Shown piece by piece: positions 25,142-33,671 of a stretch of DNA of 64,000 bases (position 1 is the stretch's first letter; each line of letters starts with the position of its first letter). This DNA comes from Streptomyces lydicus (GTDB lineage: Bacteria > Actinomycetota > Actinomycetes > Streptomycetales > Streptomycetaceae): contig NZ_RDTE01000003.1 of assembly GCF_004125265.1 (NCBI RefSeq), positions 5,270,001 through 5,334,000 on the forward strand, written 5' to 3'. The notes beneath the pieces are model-generated. The model worked only from the letters and a program-made list of their open reading frames with translations. It ran no database searches and had not been told where the DNA came from. The position numbers and the translations under genes were made by a program.

Positions 25142-27253
25142 CTACCAGTCGATGTCATCCGGCGGCTCCGGAAACGCCTCCTCGTCATCAGGCTCCGGCC
25201 CCAGGTGAGCATCCCCCGGCGCTCTGCTCGGCCGGGCCGCCCCGGCAGCCGCCCCAGCGGTCGTTGCCGTCCCGGCCGCCGCCGTGGGCCCAGCCGCCGC
25301 CGTTGCCCCGGCCGCCACTGTTCCCCCGCCCGCCGCTGACGCGCCGGCTCCCTCTCCGCCGCCGCCCTCTCCGCCGGAGGTCTCCCGCCCCGCCAGCACA
25401 TCCAAGATCTGCGATCCGTACTTCGCGAGCTTGTTCTCGCCGACCCCGTTGACCGCGCCGAGCTCGGCCGTGGTCGCCGGCCGGGCCGTGGCGATCTCCC
25501 GCAGCGTCGCATCGTGGAAGATCACATAGGCGGGCACGCCCTGCTCCTTGGCCGTACGCCCCCGCCAGCCGCGCAACGCCTCGAAGACCGGCAGGGCCTC
25601 TTCCGGTAGGTCCACCGGAGCCGCACGCTTGCTCTTCGTCTTCGCCTTGGCCGCCCGCGCCGCCTTCTCCGGCTCCCGCCGCATCGGCACCTCGCGCCGG
25701 CCGCCCAGCACCTCGGCGCTCGCCTCCGTGAGCACCAGCGTGCCGTAGTCACCTTCGACGGCGAGCAGTCCCTGGGCCAGCAACTGCCGTACGACACCCC
25801 GCCATTCGGCGTCCCTGAGGTCGTTCCCCACTCCGAAGACGCTCAGCCCGTCGTGATCGAACTGAATGACCTTGGCGGTCTTCTTCCCCGTCAGGATGTC
25901 GATGATCTGGCCCGCGCCGAACTTCTGCCCGCGCTCGCGCTTCAGCCGGACGACCGTGGACAGCAGCTTCTGCGCGGCCACCGTGCCGTCCCAGGTCTCC
26001 GGCGGGGTCAGGCAGGTGTCGCAGTTGCCGCAGGCGCTGCTCTCCTGCCCGAAGTAGGCCAGCAGCCGCACCCGCCGGCACTGCACCGTCTCGCACAGCG
26101 CCAGCATCGCGTCGAGATGGGCCGACAGCCGCCGCCGGTGCGCCTCGTCGCCCTCCGACCCGTCGATCATCTTCCGCTGCTGCACCACATCCTGCAGCCC
26201 GTAGGCCAGCCAGGCCGTCGACGGCTGCCCGTCACGCCCCGCGCGCCCCGTCTCCTGGTAGTAGCCCTCCACCGACTTCGGCAGATCCAGATGCGCCACG
26301 AACCGCACATCCGGCTTGTCGATGCCCATGCCGAACGCGATCGTGGCGACCACGGTCAGCCCGTCCTCACGCAGGAAGCGGGACTGGTGGTCGGCGCGCG
26401 TCCGCGGGTCGAGCCCCGCGTGATACGGCACCGCCGCAATGCCGTTCTCCACCAGGAACTGTGCGGTCTTCTCGACCGAGGCCCGCGACAGGCAGTAGAC
26501 GATCCCCGCGTCCCCGGCATGCTCGTTCCGCAGCAGCTCCAGCAGCTGCTTCTTCGGTTCGCTCTTCGCCGCGATCCGGTACTGGATGTTCGGCCGGTCG
26601 AAGCTCGCGACGAAGTGCCGGGCGTCGGCCATCCGCAGCCGGGAGGTGATCTCGGTATGCGTCGCCTCGGTCGCGGTGGCGGTCAGCGCGATCCGCGGCA
26701 CCTCGGGCCAGCGCTCGTGCAGCATCGACAGAGCCAGGTAATCCGGTCGGAAGTCATGGCCCCACTGCGCGACACAGTGCGCCTCGTCGATCGCGAAGAG
26801 CGAGACCTTCCCCCGGTCCAGCAGGCTCAGTGTCTGCTCGACCCGCAGCCGCTCGGGTGCCAGATACAGCAGATCCAGCTCCCCGGCCAGGAACTCGGCC
26901 TCGACGAGCCGCCGCTCCTCCAGATCCTGTGTCGAATTGAGGAACCCGGCCCGCACCCCGAGCGCCCGCAGGGCATCGACCTGGTCCTGCATCAACGCGA
27001 TCAGGGGCGAGATGACCACCCCCACACCGCTTCTGACCAGCGAGGGAATCTGATAGCACAGCGACTTGCCGCCACCGGTCGGCATCAGGACGACCGCGTC
27101 CCCGCCCCCTATGACGTGCTCGATGATCTCCTGCTGACTGCCGCGGAACGACTCGTACCCGAACACCCGGCGCAGTACCTGCACCGCCTCGCTTGCGTCC
27201 GAGGCGCCTTCCACATCCATGTCCACGACCACTTCCACGTCCGCCAGAGCCAT
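25142..27253 (-). CDS. recQ: ATP-dependent DNA helicase RecQ
   Basis: A 703-residue 3'-5' DNA helicase for recombination and fork repair. It shows Walker A MPTGGGKS, the DEAH box in FAIDEAHCVAQWGHDF, TATAT motif III, and QETGRAGRDG motif VI. The RecQ zinc-binding region includes SACGNCDTC, and the HRDC domain lies near residues 535-610. The C-terminal roughly 90 residues are Ala/Gly/Thr-rich low complexity ending in DDIDW. Start at 27253 has an AGGA site. An ATG 11 codons later is also possible. Confidence 0.95.
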   Translation of the reverse strand: MALADVEVVVDMDVEGASDASEAVQVLRRVFGYESFRGSQQEIIEHVIGGGDAVVLMPTGGGKSLCYQIPSLVRSGVGVVISPLIALMQDQVDALRALGVRAGFLNSTQDLEERRLVEAEFLAGELDLLYLAPERLRVEQTLSLLDRGKVSLFAIDEAHCVAQWGHDFRPDYLALSMLHERWPEVPRIALTATATEATHTEITSRLRMADARHFVASFDRPNIQYRIAAKSEPKKQLLELLRNEHAGDAGIVYCLSRASVEKTAQFLVENGIAAVPYHAGLDPRTRADHQSRFLREDGLTVVATIAFGMGIDKPDVRFVAHLDLPKSVEGYYQETGRAGRDGQPSTAWLAYGLQDVVQQRKMIDGSEGDEAHRRRLSAHLDAMLALCETVQCRRVRLLAYFGQESSACGNCDTCLTPPETWDGTVAAQKLLSTVVRLKRERGQKFGAGQIIDILTGKKTAKVIQFDHDGLSVFGVGNDLRDAEWRGVVRQLLAQGLLAVEGDYGTLVLTEASAEVLGGRREVPMRREPEKAARAAKAKTKSKRAAPVDLPEEALPVFEALRGWRGRTAKEQGVPAYVIFHDATLREIATARPATTAELGAVNGVGENKLAKYGSQILDVLAGRETSGGEGGGGEGAGASAAGGGTVAAGATAAAGPTAAAGTATTAGAAAGAARPSRAPGDAHLGPEPDDEEAFPEPPDDIDW

Positions 27254-27328
27254 TCCTGAAGCCTACGAGTTCCGCGGGGGTCGCCGTCGACCCTGTGGAT
27301 AACTCTCCTCGCTCCGGACGCCCGGTCG

Positions 27329-27372
27329 GACCCCGCAGGGCGTGCATGCCCGCCCGCACGCCCTGCGGGGTC
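27329..27372. other. Long perfect hairpin in a divergent promoter region
   Basis: A 17-bp perfect inverted repeat (arms 27329-27345 and 27356-27372, core CCCCGCAGGGCGTGC) with a 10-base loop. It lies between recQ (start 27253) and the phosphatase gene (start 27470), where no transcript should end. It would fall in the 5' leader of the phosphatase mRNA. Confidence 0.7.
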
Positions 27373-27469
27373 GCCGGGGTCAGGGGCACCATGGAGGCAC
27401 TGCGAGGTGCAGGGGACACAGGCCGCAGCCTGGCGCAGGCGGCGCTCACAGGCGGAGGGAGTGCCTGGG

Positions 27470-29569
27470 ATGAGGACAGCCGGCCCCTTCGGATCCGCGG
27501 GCGATCAGCCCGGTGCCGGACCGCCGCAGCGCAGTGGGCTGCTGGACCTGCTCGGCGTCGCGGCGGTGGTGCTGGACTCCGACGGGCACATCGTGCTGTG
27601 GAGCCCGCAGGCCGAGGAGCTGTTCGGCTACACCGCGAAGGAGGCCCTGGGCCAGTACGCGGGCCGGCTGCTGGTCCACGAGCAGCATCTGGACCTGGTG
27701 ATCAGGCTCTTCGCCGAGGTGATGGGCACGGGCAGCAGCTGGGCCGGCGCCTTCCCCGTCCGGCACAAGGACGGCAGCACCCGGCTCGTGGAGTTCCGCA
27801 ACATGCGGCTGCTGGACGTCCGGGGCGACCTCTATGCGCTGGGGATCGCCACCGACGAGGCGGTCCTGCGGCAGGTGGAACGGGATGTGGCCCTGTCCAC
27901 GCGGCTGGTCTCGCAGTCCCCGATCGGCGTGGCCGTCTTCGATACGGGCCTGCGGTACCTGGCCGTCAACCCGGCGCTGGAGCGGATGAACGGAGTGCCC
28001 GCCGAGGACCATGTCGGCCGGTCGGTCCGCGAGGTGCTGCCCCTGATGGACCTCGACGCGCTCGAGACCGCGCTACGGCAGGTGCTGGCGACCGGCAGCC
28101 CCCTGGTCGACGCGTACACCCTGGGACGTACGCCCGCCGATCCCGACAACGAGCACACCTGGTCCTTCTCCTGCTACCGCCTCGAGGATCCCCGCGGGCG
28201 GATTCTCGGGGTGGCCGGCCTGGTCGTGGATGTCACCGACCGGCACCGTGCGGCCACCGAGACGGCCCGTGCCCGCCGGCACCTTGCCCTCATCGCCGAC
28301 GGCACCGCCCGTATCGGCACCACGCTGGAGGTGGAGCGGACCGCCGGCGAACTGGCCGACGTCACCGTGCCCGAGCTCGCCGACGTGGCGGCGGTGGACG
28401 TCCTGGATTCCGTACTGGACGACCGCCGTCCCACCACCCCCGGCGACCACCATGCCCTGTTCCGCGCGCTCGCGGTGCGCGCCGCTCACCCGACCGAGGC
28501 GGTCCGCGCGGCCGATCCTCCCGGCCGGCTCGCCAGCTACGGGCCCGACCGGCTGGTCACCCAATGCGTGCGCACCGGCCGTCCCATCCTGGTTTCCCAC
28601 GTCGGCGAGCCGGACCTGATGCGTATCGCACGCGACCCCGAGGCCGCCGCCCTGCTGGCCCGGGCCGGCATCCACAGCTACCTCACCACGCCACTGATCG
28701 CCCGCGGCGAGGTCCTCGGCGCGCTGTGTCTCAGCCGCGCCCGCAACCCGCTGCCCTTCGACGAGGACGACCTGACCCTCGCCGCCGAACTGGCCGACCG
28801 CGCCGCGGTGTGCATCGACAACGCCCGTCTGTACCAGAGCCTGCGCAATACGGCGGTGACCCTCCAGCGCAGCCTGCTCCCCGACCGCCCGCCGCACCGC
28901 ACGGGACTGGAGACCGCCACCCGCTACCAGCCCGCCGGCACCACCAGCGAGGTCGGCGGCGACTGGTTCGACGTCATCCCCCTGGCCGCGGACAAGACCG
29001 CCCTTGTCGTGGGCGATGTGATGGGCAGCGGCATCAACGCCGCCACCACCATGGGGCGCCTGCGTACCGCCACCTCCACCCTGGCCGACCTCGATATCCC
29101 GCCGAGCGACGTACTGCGGCACATCGACAAGATCACCGTCGGGCTGGAGTACTACGCCACCTGCGCCTACGCCGTATACGACCCGCACCGCGCGGTGTGC
29201 GACATCGCCATCGCCGGCCACCTGCCCCCGGTGCTGATCCGCACCGGCGAGCCCCCCGAACTCCTCGACCTGCCCACCGGTGTACCCCTCGGCGTCGGCG
29301 GCGTCCCCTTCGAGGCCACCACCTTCCCCCTGCACCCCGGCGACCGGCTGGTCCTCTACACCGACGGCTTGGTCGAGACCCGCCACCAGCCCATCGACGC
29401 GCGCCTTGACCTCCTCCTCAGCCTCCTCGGCACCCCTGACCGCTCCTTGGAGGACACCTGCGACCGCCTCCTCGACGCCCTCCGCGACCCGGACGACCAC
29501 GACGACGTCGCCGTCCTCATCGCCCGTCCCCTACGGCTCGAAGGGCCGGTTCCCCCCGCCCCCGCCTGA
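27470..29569 (+). CDS. PAS-PAS-GAF SpoIIE-type PP2C phosphatase
   Basis: A 699-residue signalling phosphatase. The first PAS is near 25-125 (GVAAVVLDSDGHIVLWSPQA), the second near 135-255 (SPIGVAVFDTGLRYLAVNP), GAF near 270-440, and the SpoIIE/RsbU PP2C domain near 460-690 with GGDWFDVIPL, DVMGSGINAA and the final DDVAVLIAR metal site. It has no C-terminal anti-sigma kinase domain, unlike many Streptomyces relatives. ATG at 27470 has GGAGGG ten bases upstream. It presumably dephosphorylates an anti-anti-sigma factor. Confidence 0.93.
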   Translation: MRTAGPFGSAGDQPGAGPPQRSGLLDLLGVAAVVLDSDGHIVLWSPQAEELFGYTAKEALGQYAGRLLVHEQHLDLVIRLFAEVMGTGSSWAGAFPVRHKDGSTRLVEFRNMRLLDVRGDLYALGIATDEAVLRQVERDVALSTRLVSQSPIGVAVFDTGLRYLAVNPALERMNGVPAEDHVGRSVREVLPLMDLDALETALRQVLATGSPLVDAYTLGRTPADPDNEHTWSFSCYRLEDPRGRILGVAGLVVDVTDRHRAATETARARRHLALIADGTARIGTTLEVERTAGELADVTVPELADVAAVDVLDSVLDDRRPTTPGDHHALFRALAVRAAHPTEAVRAADPPGRLASYGPDRLVTQCVRTGRPILVSHVGEPDLMRIARDPEAAALLARAGIHSYLTTPLIARGEVLGALCLSRARNPLPFDEDDLTLAAELADRAAVCIDNARLYQSLRNTAVTLQRSLLPDRPPHRTGLETATRYQPAGTTSEVGGDWFDVIPLAADKTALVVGDVMGSGINAATTMGRLRTATSTLADLDIPPSDVLRHIDKITVGLEYYATCAYAVYDPHRAVCDIAIAGHLPPVLIRTGEPPELLDLPTGVPLGVGGVPFEATTFPLHPGDRLVLYTDGLVETRHQPIDARLDLLLSLLGTPDRSLEDTCDRLLDALRDPDDHDDVAVLIARPLRLEGPVPPAPA

Positions 29570-29671
29570 GCGGCGTCACGGCAGGGTCACGCCCGGCCAA
29601 CAGCGCAGCCATGGTCGGCCTTCCAGGCTGAAGGAGATACCCACGCAGGCCGTCCGCCCAAAGGAGGCATC

Positions 29672-30469
29672 ATGGTGAAGCGCATCCGGAAACACCTACC
29701 CAGCGTGATCGGCGCGTCCGTCCTGACGGTGGCGCTCGTCGGCACGGGTGGTGTGATGAGCGTGCAGGCGGCACCCCAGAGCGCGAAGGCCGCCCCGACC
29801 TCGTCGAGTGCGGCGCCCAGCCTGCTCTGCAAGTTCCTCAGAGACCCCCATACCGGCAAGCTCATCGTGGTGAACGTACGGAACGGCAGGGTCGTCCAGA
29901 ACCCGAGGCTCTGCGTCTTCGTCGGCGGCAGAGGTGGCGGCGGCACAGGAGGCGTCACCACGGGCGCGACCACTACGGGCGCCACCACCACGACGACCGG
30001 CGCCAGCGTGACGACCGGCGCCACCACTACGGGCGCCACCACCACGACGACCGGCTCCACCACGACAACCGCCGCCACCACCACGGGCGCCACCACGACG
30101 ACCGGCGGCCAGACGACACAGGGTCAGACCACTCAGGGGCAGACCACCCAGGGCCAGACGACCCAGGGGCAGACGACCCAGGGCGGTGGCACGGTGGCCG
30201 GTAATCCCCCGGTCGGCGGCCTCACGGTCGGCGGCGTGGTTGGCGGTGCCACCACGGTCGGCGGCCTCACGGTAGGCGGTGCCACCACGGCGGCCCCCAC
30301 TACGGCGGCTCCCACCACAGCTGCCCCTACTACGGCGGCTCCCACCACAGCTGCCCCTACTACGGCGGCTCCCACCACAGCTGCTCCCACTACGGCGGCT
30401 CCCACTACGGCGGCTCCCACCACAGCAGCTCCCACTACAGCTGCTCCCACCACCGGCGCCATGCAGTAG
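29672..30469 (+). CDS. Secreted Thr-rich tandem-repeat protein
   Basis: A 265-residue exported protein. The signal peptide is at 1-33 (GASVLTVALVGTGGVMSVQAA). A short ordered segment with two cysteines (LLCKFL and RLCVFV) spans about 50-90. Three repeat blocks follow: TTTGA-like units, five QTTQG units, a GGLTVGG block, and eleven TTAAP units to the C-terminus. AAAGGAGG lies four bases before the ATG. The Thr/Pro repeats suggest an extended, possibly O-mannosylated wall-associated protein. No known domain is recognised. Confidence 0.8.
   Translation: MVKRIRKHLPSVIGASVLTVALVGTGGVMSVQAAPQSAKAAPTSSSAAPSLLCKFLRDPHTGKLIVVNVRNGRVVQNPRLCVFVGGRGGGGTGGVTTGATTTGATTTTTGASVTTGATTTGATTTTTGSTTTTAATTTGATTTTGGQTTQGQTTQGQTTQGQTTQGQTTQGGGTVAGNPPVGGLTVGGVVGGATTVGGLTVGGATTAAPTTAAPTTAAPTTAAPTTAAPTTAAPTTAAPTTAAPTTAAPTTAAPTTAAPTTGAMQ
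30110..30184 (+). repeat. Five 15-bp coding repeats (QTTQG)
   Basis: The in-frame units CAGACSACNCAGGGN vary mostly at third codon positions, which indicates selection on the peptide. Confidence 0.9.
30284..30448 (+). repeat. Eleven 15-bp coding repeats (TTAAP)
   Basis: The in-frame units ACNACNGCNGCNCCN differ at third positions, with alternating higher-order units suggesting block duplication. This stretch is prone to copy-number change. Confidence 0.9.
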
Positions 30470-30508
30470 GACATGCAAGCCGATAGAACATGCAAGCAGT
30501 AGGACATG
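30463..30508. repeat. Duplicated 13-bp segment at the 3' end of the repeat protein
   Basis: GCAGTAGGACATG occurs at 30463-30475 (spanning the stop codon) and again at 30496-30508. The rest of the gap to 30722 shows nothing clear. Confidence 0.6.
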
Positions 30509-30694
30509 GTGAGGGCGGCGAACACCGAACACCACCATCACCAGTGGCCGTGCGCAGCGGGAAGGCCGTGGTACGAGCCGGCGCACACGGCCACCGGTGA
30601 AGGTGGCGGTCGTCGAAGATCAGAGGTAGGCGATCAGGCGTAGAAGTCGCGCTGTCACCGTGCTTGGCCGGAACGGCCGGTAAGCCGAGTCAGT

Positions 30695-30730
30695 CCTCCC
30701 CGACCTCCCCGACCTCTCCGACCTATCCGA
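30695..30730. repeat. Four 9-bp tandem repeats
   Basis: CCTCCCCGA-type units at 30695, 30704, 30713 and 30722, the last entering the stop codon region of the membrane protein gene. Confidence 0.7.
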
Positions 30731-31409
30731 CCCGCGCCCCGGCGGCACGTGCCAGCGCCCGCGCTTCGGGACCGACACCCCGTTTGCGAGGGGACATGCG
30801 TGAGTCCGTCGCTTCCCGCTGGGCGACCCGCAGGAGGTTCCGCGGCCCGGGACTCGCCACGACACCCACGAACCGCGGGTCGCCGGCGAACCACGCCGCT
30901 GTGAGCCGGCCGGACTTCACCACCCGCACCCAGAAGTGCCGCCCGGTCCCGAGCACGCCGCCGTACCCGAGGCCCACGGTCTTCTCAGGCCGCTCCGGGT
31001 CGGGGACCACGAACTGCGTGCTGCCGTTCTTCTTCGACCTGACCTCGGCGACACCCACCTGCCACGGGTAGACGCGCAGCACCCGGCGGATTCCCATCAG
31101 AGCAGTGGCCGCCATCAGCGCGAGCAGGGCGTACCAGATGCCGACGAGCAGCACGGGCATCCAGAGCACCAGCAGCCAGGCGGGCGTCATGACCACAGCG
31201 AACAGCCAGGCAAAGAAACCCAGGAGCCAACCCAGCAGGGCCACGCACCGGAACAACGCGGTACGGCGCCATGCGCGGCGGGTGGCCGGGTCCTCCCAGG
31301 CTGTCTTGTGGTGCACGCGGGATGGCAGATCCCGATGCCCCGTGGCGACCTCGTTCCGAGACGGGACGCGGTCCTTCACGGCGGCAAGCGCCTCGTCCGC
31401 CTCCTTCAT
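30723..31409 (-). CDS. Membrane protein coupled to the TIR-NB-ARC gene
   Basis: A 228-residue protein with a charged N-terminal region (1-50), two or three hydrophobic helices at about 55-110 (CVALLGWLLGFFAWLFAVVM, then VLWMPVLLVGIWYALLALMA), and a beta-rich soluble domain with VYPWQVGVAEVRSKKNGST and WVRVVKSGRLTAAWFAGDP. The family is not recognised. Its ATG overlaps the TGA of the TIR gene (ATGA), so the two are made together. It could be the membrane effector or anchor of the system; this is inference from context. Confidence 0.82.
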   Translation of the reverse strand: MKEADEALAAVKDRVPSRNEVATGHRDLPSRVHHKTAWEDPATRRAWRRTALFRCVALLGWLLGFFAWLFAVVMTPAWLLVLWMPVLLVGIWYALLALMAATALMGIRRVLRVYPWQVGVAEVRSKKNGSTQFVVPDPERPEKTVGLGYGGVLGTGRHFWVRVVKSGRLTAAWFAGDPRFVGVVASPGPRNLLRVAQREATDSRMSPRKRGVGPEARALARAAGARVG

Positions 31410-33535
31410 TCGGCGACCGCGGTGAGCAGATCGGCGCCCGAAAGATCCCCGAGGCTGACCGTGATGCCGGTAAGGGGCTCGCGCAAGGCGGCCAGGGCGC
31501 CGCGCATCTCCGCGGCGCGTTCCCAGTTGCGTTCGTGCTCGATGCTGCTCATCGTGACGGGCCGGGTGGCTTCGTGGACTTCCAGCGCCGGGTGCCAGGT
31601 GCTGAGGAACGGGCGCAGCAGGTCGTTGACGAGGCCGGCGACCAGTTGCGGCAGGCGGGAGGCGGAGGCCTGCGGGCCGAGGCGGTGGAGGCCGTCCCGG
31701 GCGGTGGTGAAGACGGAGTGGAGTGAGGTAAGGGCCTCCCGGAGCGAGCCCTGGCCGTCGGCCAGCGGCTGTACTCCGACGCGCAGTGCCAACTCGACCT
31801 GAAGGTCGAAGGCGACGACCCGCTCCACGTCGTGGGAAGAGGACTGCGGCTGGGAACGCACGGGAGACTCCTGCGAGGTAGTCGGATGCGAGGTAGTCGG
31901 AGCGCTTCGAGCCTCCAGCATAGGAGCCTTCCACGATTCCACGAGGACGCCGAGCAAAGCCTGCCGCAGGTCTTCCTGCCGGGTGATGTCCTCGTCGTGA
32001 CGCCGCACGGCCCGCGCGACGAGAGGGTGGATGCTCCATGCGTGGTCGCCGGGGCGGGGAGGCCGGACGGTCCCCTCACCGATCAGGTTGTCCGTCCCTT
32101 CGGCGACGCGGTGCGCCGCTTCGGCGGGGCGGAGGCCGTCGACGCGGGACAAGGCCTGCTCCATGGGGCCTTCGCCCAGCGCGGTGGGATGCACCACGGC
32201 CAGCATGCGCAGCACGTCATTGGCCGGGGTGCGCGTCTTGATGCTGCGCGGCAGCAGAGCGGACGGCAGCGGGGGCCGGGTCGCCGAGCGGCCGGCGGAG
32301 GTCGCACGTTCCCAGCGCAGCAGGGCATCGGTGCCGGCGCTGTGCAGCAGGCGCCGCAAGCGTGCCGCATTCTCATGAGCCATCCGCTCGGCGACCAGGT
32401 CCAGGGCGACGGGGTGCCCGCCCAGATCGTCGAGTATGTCCATCGCGACCTCCTGCTCCTTCCGGCTCGTGGGCCGGCGGCGCGAGATGAGGAGGTCGTA
32501 GGCGTCCGGGTCGGGCAGGGGGCCCAGGTCCAGCGGCTCGGCGGACCGCCCGTAGTGGCGTGACCGGGTGGTGAGAAGCGTGGCCGCGAGCATGTGCGGT
32601 CCGTACAGGAGGGCGAGTTGTTCGTGGGAGAGCCCGTCTGGAATTCCGTCGAGCACCCACAGGAACGGCAGATTGCGTTCGCCCAGCGCGAGGGACAGGT
32701 GACTGAGCAGAGCCGGCAACGACTCGGTGTCGGCACGGATGCCGAGGGCTGACGCCACGGTGCGCACCTGGCGGAGGTAGCGGTCCAGCGTGTGACCGGC
32801 TGCGTCGGGAGCGGTGGTGTGCAGGTCGAACCAGTAGATCCCGCCGGGGAAGGACGAGGCGAATTGCAGGGCGTACTCCTGCGCCAGCAGCGACTTGCCG
32901 ATACCGGGCATCCCCCGCACGACCGCGGCACGCCCCTGGCCGGCCCGGGAGACGAGCGGCGCACGGTGGCGGTGCAGGGCCGTGTGCAGGTGCCACTGCT
33001 CGGCCAGGCGCCCGGTGAACCATCGTGAACCGGACGGCATGGGGGCCGGCAGCCACGTCGGCTGCGCCGGACCGGGAGCACACCCCAACGGCCCCGTCAG
33101 CTCGTCGACATACAAAGCGACCCGGGCCGCCAGAAGGCCGGCAGCGCCTTCTCCCCGGATGCCGGGCCAGTGCCTGGCGTCGCGCAGTTCCAGCGGATGG
33201 ACGTGGTCGGTGGTGCGTTCCGGGTTGATGATCAGGATGCGTCGGCGGGGGTCCCCTTCGCGTTGCCCGGCCTGGAACGCGTAGGTCAGCTCCCACTGGC
33301 AGGCGCGTCGCCGCGGGTACTCCTCCGAATACAGCGCGAGCAGCGCCTTGGAACGGGCGAGGGCATGGGAGATGGTGGCCGTGATACCGGCGAAATCCTC
33401 GACCGCGGTGTCGTCCACGAAGACGCGCAGCCCCCGGTGGCGCAGGGCACGGGCCAGCGGGACCACGAGGTCCGCGTCGGACCGGCTGTAGCTGACGAAG
33501 ACATCCCACTCCGCCTCGCGTTGCTGCCGATCCAT
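31406..33535 (-). CDS. TIR-NB-ARC (STAND) protein with a distinctive C-terminal domain
   Basis: A 709-residue multidomain protein. The TIR domain at about 10-145 begins DVFVSYSRSDADLVVPLARA and has Glu82 in CQWELTYAF at the usual catalytic NADase position. The NB-ARC P-loop ATPase has GMPGIGKS (208-215), a FLWVLDG Walker B near 291-297 and ATLLTTRSR. A Ser/Thr/Pro linker near 545-567 leads to a helical domain at 569-709, which recurs as a separate protein in the divergent gene. There are no TPR or WD repeats. ATG at 33535 has AAAGGA. Such TIR-STAND proteins commonly act in immunity or regulated death; that role is inferred. Confidence 0.9.
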   Translation of the reverse strand: MDRQQREAEWDVFVSYSRSDADLVVPLARALRHRGLRVFVDDTAVEDFAGITATISHALARSKALLALYSEEYPRRRACQWELTYAFQAGQREGDPRRRILIINPERTTDHVHPLELRDARHWPGIRGEGAAGLLAARVALYVDELTGPLGCAPGPAQPTWLPAPMPSGSRWFTGRLAEQWHLHTALHRHRAPLVSRAGQGRAAVVRGMPGIGKSLLAQEYALQFASSFPGGIYWFDLHTTAPDAAGHTLDRYLRQVRTVASALGIRADTESLPALLSHLSLALGERNLPFLWVLDGIPDGLSHEQLALLYGPHMLAATLLTTRSRHYGRSAEPLDLGPLPDPDAYDLLISRRRPTSRKEQEVAMDILDDLGGHPVALDLVAERMAHENAARLRRLLHSAGTDALLRWERATSAGRSATRPPLPSALLPRSIKTRTPANDVLRMLAVVHPTALGEGPMEQALSRVDGLRPAEAAHRVAEGTDNLIGEGTVRPPRPGDHAWSIHPLVARAVRRHDEDITRQEDLRQALLGVLVESWKAPMLEARSAPTTSHPTTSQESPVRSQPQSSSHDVERVVAFDLQVELALRVGVQPLADGQGSLREALTSLHSVFTTARDGLHRLGPQASASRLPQLVAGLVNDLLRPFLSTWHPALEVHEATRPVTMSSIEHERNWERAAEMRGALAALREPLTGITVSLGDLSGADLLTAVAE

Positions 33536-33671
33536 GCCAGTCCTTTCCCGTCCCGCCCCGTTGCCGTGCCCGGACGTAGTCTGCCCGAGCGGAGATTTCG
33601 TCCAGTATCGTGGCGGCCCGGTCGGGGGTTGCGACACGACGTGGGGGGATGGCGTGCCGAGGCGGAAGCGC

